From NCBI GenBank assembly GCA_021737205.1, contig JAIPEK010000037.1:1-12818 (forward strand): a stretch of DNA of 12,818 nt, written 5' to 3'. The stretch comes from Desulfarculaceae bacterium (GTDB taxonomy: Bacteria; Desulfobacterota; Desulfobacteria; Desulfobacterales; Desulfobacteraceae). Both the position numbers and the translations under genes were made by a program. Every line of letters starts with the position of its first letter. Position 1 is the stretch's first letter. Shown one piece after another: positions 12,614-12,818 of the stretch. Under the pieces are notes generated by a model. That model was not told the DNA's origin, did no database searches, and was given only the letters and a program-made list of their open reading frames with translations.

Positions 12614-12818
12614 CAAACCCGACAACCGCTGGCCGGCCCATATGGTTTGACAAAGACGCAGGCTGCATCAAAGTGATCGACCAGCGGCAACTGCCCCACC
12701 GGTTCGTGGTGGCGGACCTTGAAACCGTGGACGACGTGATCGATGCCATAAAAGAAATGTTTGTCAGGGGAGCGCCGCTTACCGGTGCTACAGGCGCGCT
12801 GGGCGTATACACGATACT
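12610..12818 (+). CDS. mtnA: S-methyl-5-thioribose-1-phosphate isomerase, N-terminal part (3' end outside window)
   Basis: MtnA interconverts 5-methylthioribose-1-phosphate and 5-methylthioribulose-1-phosphate in methionine/MTA salvage. Sixty-nine codons are visible. The N-terminus has IWFDKDAGCIKVIDQRQLPH (about 11-30) and then the family motif AIKEMFVRGAPLTGATGALGVY, matching the usual M-x-VRGAP-x-IG-x-x-x-A-x-G pattern; catalytic residues lie beyond the window. AAAGGAG (12596-12602) is seven bases before the ATG, and the ATG overlaps the ade stop, so the genes are translationally linked. Homologous eIF2B-like isomerases (for example ribose-1,5-bisphosphate isomerase) share this fold, but the neighbouring MTA deaminase favours MtnA. 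Confidence 0.85.
   Translation, partial: MTNPTTAGRPIWFDKDAGCIKVIDQRQLPHRFVVADLETVDDVIDAIKEMFVRGAPLTGATGALGVYTI

Noticed and set aside
10784..12625. 613-codon open frame on the minus strand opposite adenine deaminase
   Set aside because: It is antisense to a fully motif-supported ade gene. Its translation is rich in His, Gly, Asp and Arg with no domain, as expected from the mirror of a GC-biased coding sequence.

Overview
The window reads as chromosomal backbone of a mesophilic, moderate-GC Gram-negative bacterium. It is most likely a sulfate-reducer-like member of the Desulfobacterota (formerly Deltaproteobacteria). This rests on the truB-rpsO-pnp order, a small uncharacterised acidic/basic protein of a type I associate with Desulfobacterales, a large hybrid kinase paired with a receiver-TPR protein, and MTA/SAH-deaminase nucleoside salvage. 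The taxon is an inference; no rRNA or other decisive marker is present.

Region 1 (1-3931, + strand) is an RNA-metabolism operon: the C-terminal half of tRNA pseudouridine synthase TruB, ribosomal protein S15 (rpsO), polynucleotide phosphorylase (pnp), and a WalJ/YycJ-type metallo-beta-lactamase-fold hydrolase whose GTG start overlaps the pnp stop. The two non-coding gaps carry strong secondary structure. A nested palindrome lies just ahead of rpsO, an imperfect 15-position hairpin directly follows rpsO, and a nearly continuous 60-nt hairpin lies ahead of pnp. The last sits where E. coli has the RNase III/PNPase autoregulation hairpin.

Region 2 (3938-5369) holds two minus-strand genes, a stand-alone cyclic-nucleotide-binding-domain protein and an 83-residue protein of unknown function. 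Each has its own recognisable sigma70-type promoter. Divergent from them is a hotdog-fold acyl-CoA thioesterase.

Region 3 (5383-9242, minus strand) is a two-gene phosphorelay: a membrane hybrid histidine kinase (six predicted membrane helices, HisKA, HATPase, two receivers, HPt) followed without any gap by a receiver-TPR protein with no DNA-binding domain.

Region 4 (9283-12818, + strand) is a purine/methylthio salvage cluster: MTA/SAH deaminase, adenine deaminase and the start of MtnA (methylthioribose-1-phosphate isomerase). The last two overlap by four bases. A palindromic repeat built on CATGAAG units separates the first two. I found no tRNA, rRNA, CRISPR array, insertion sequence or prophage gene.
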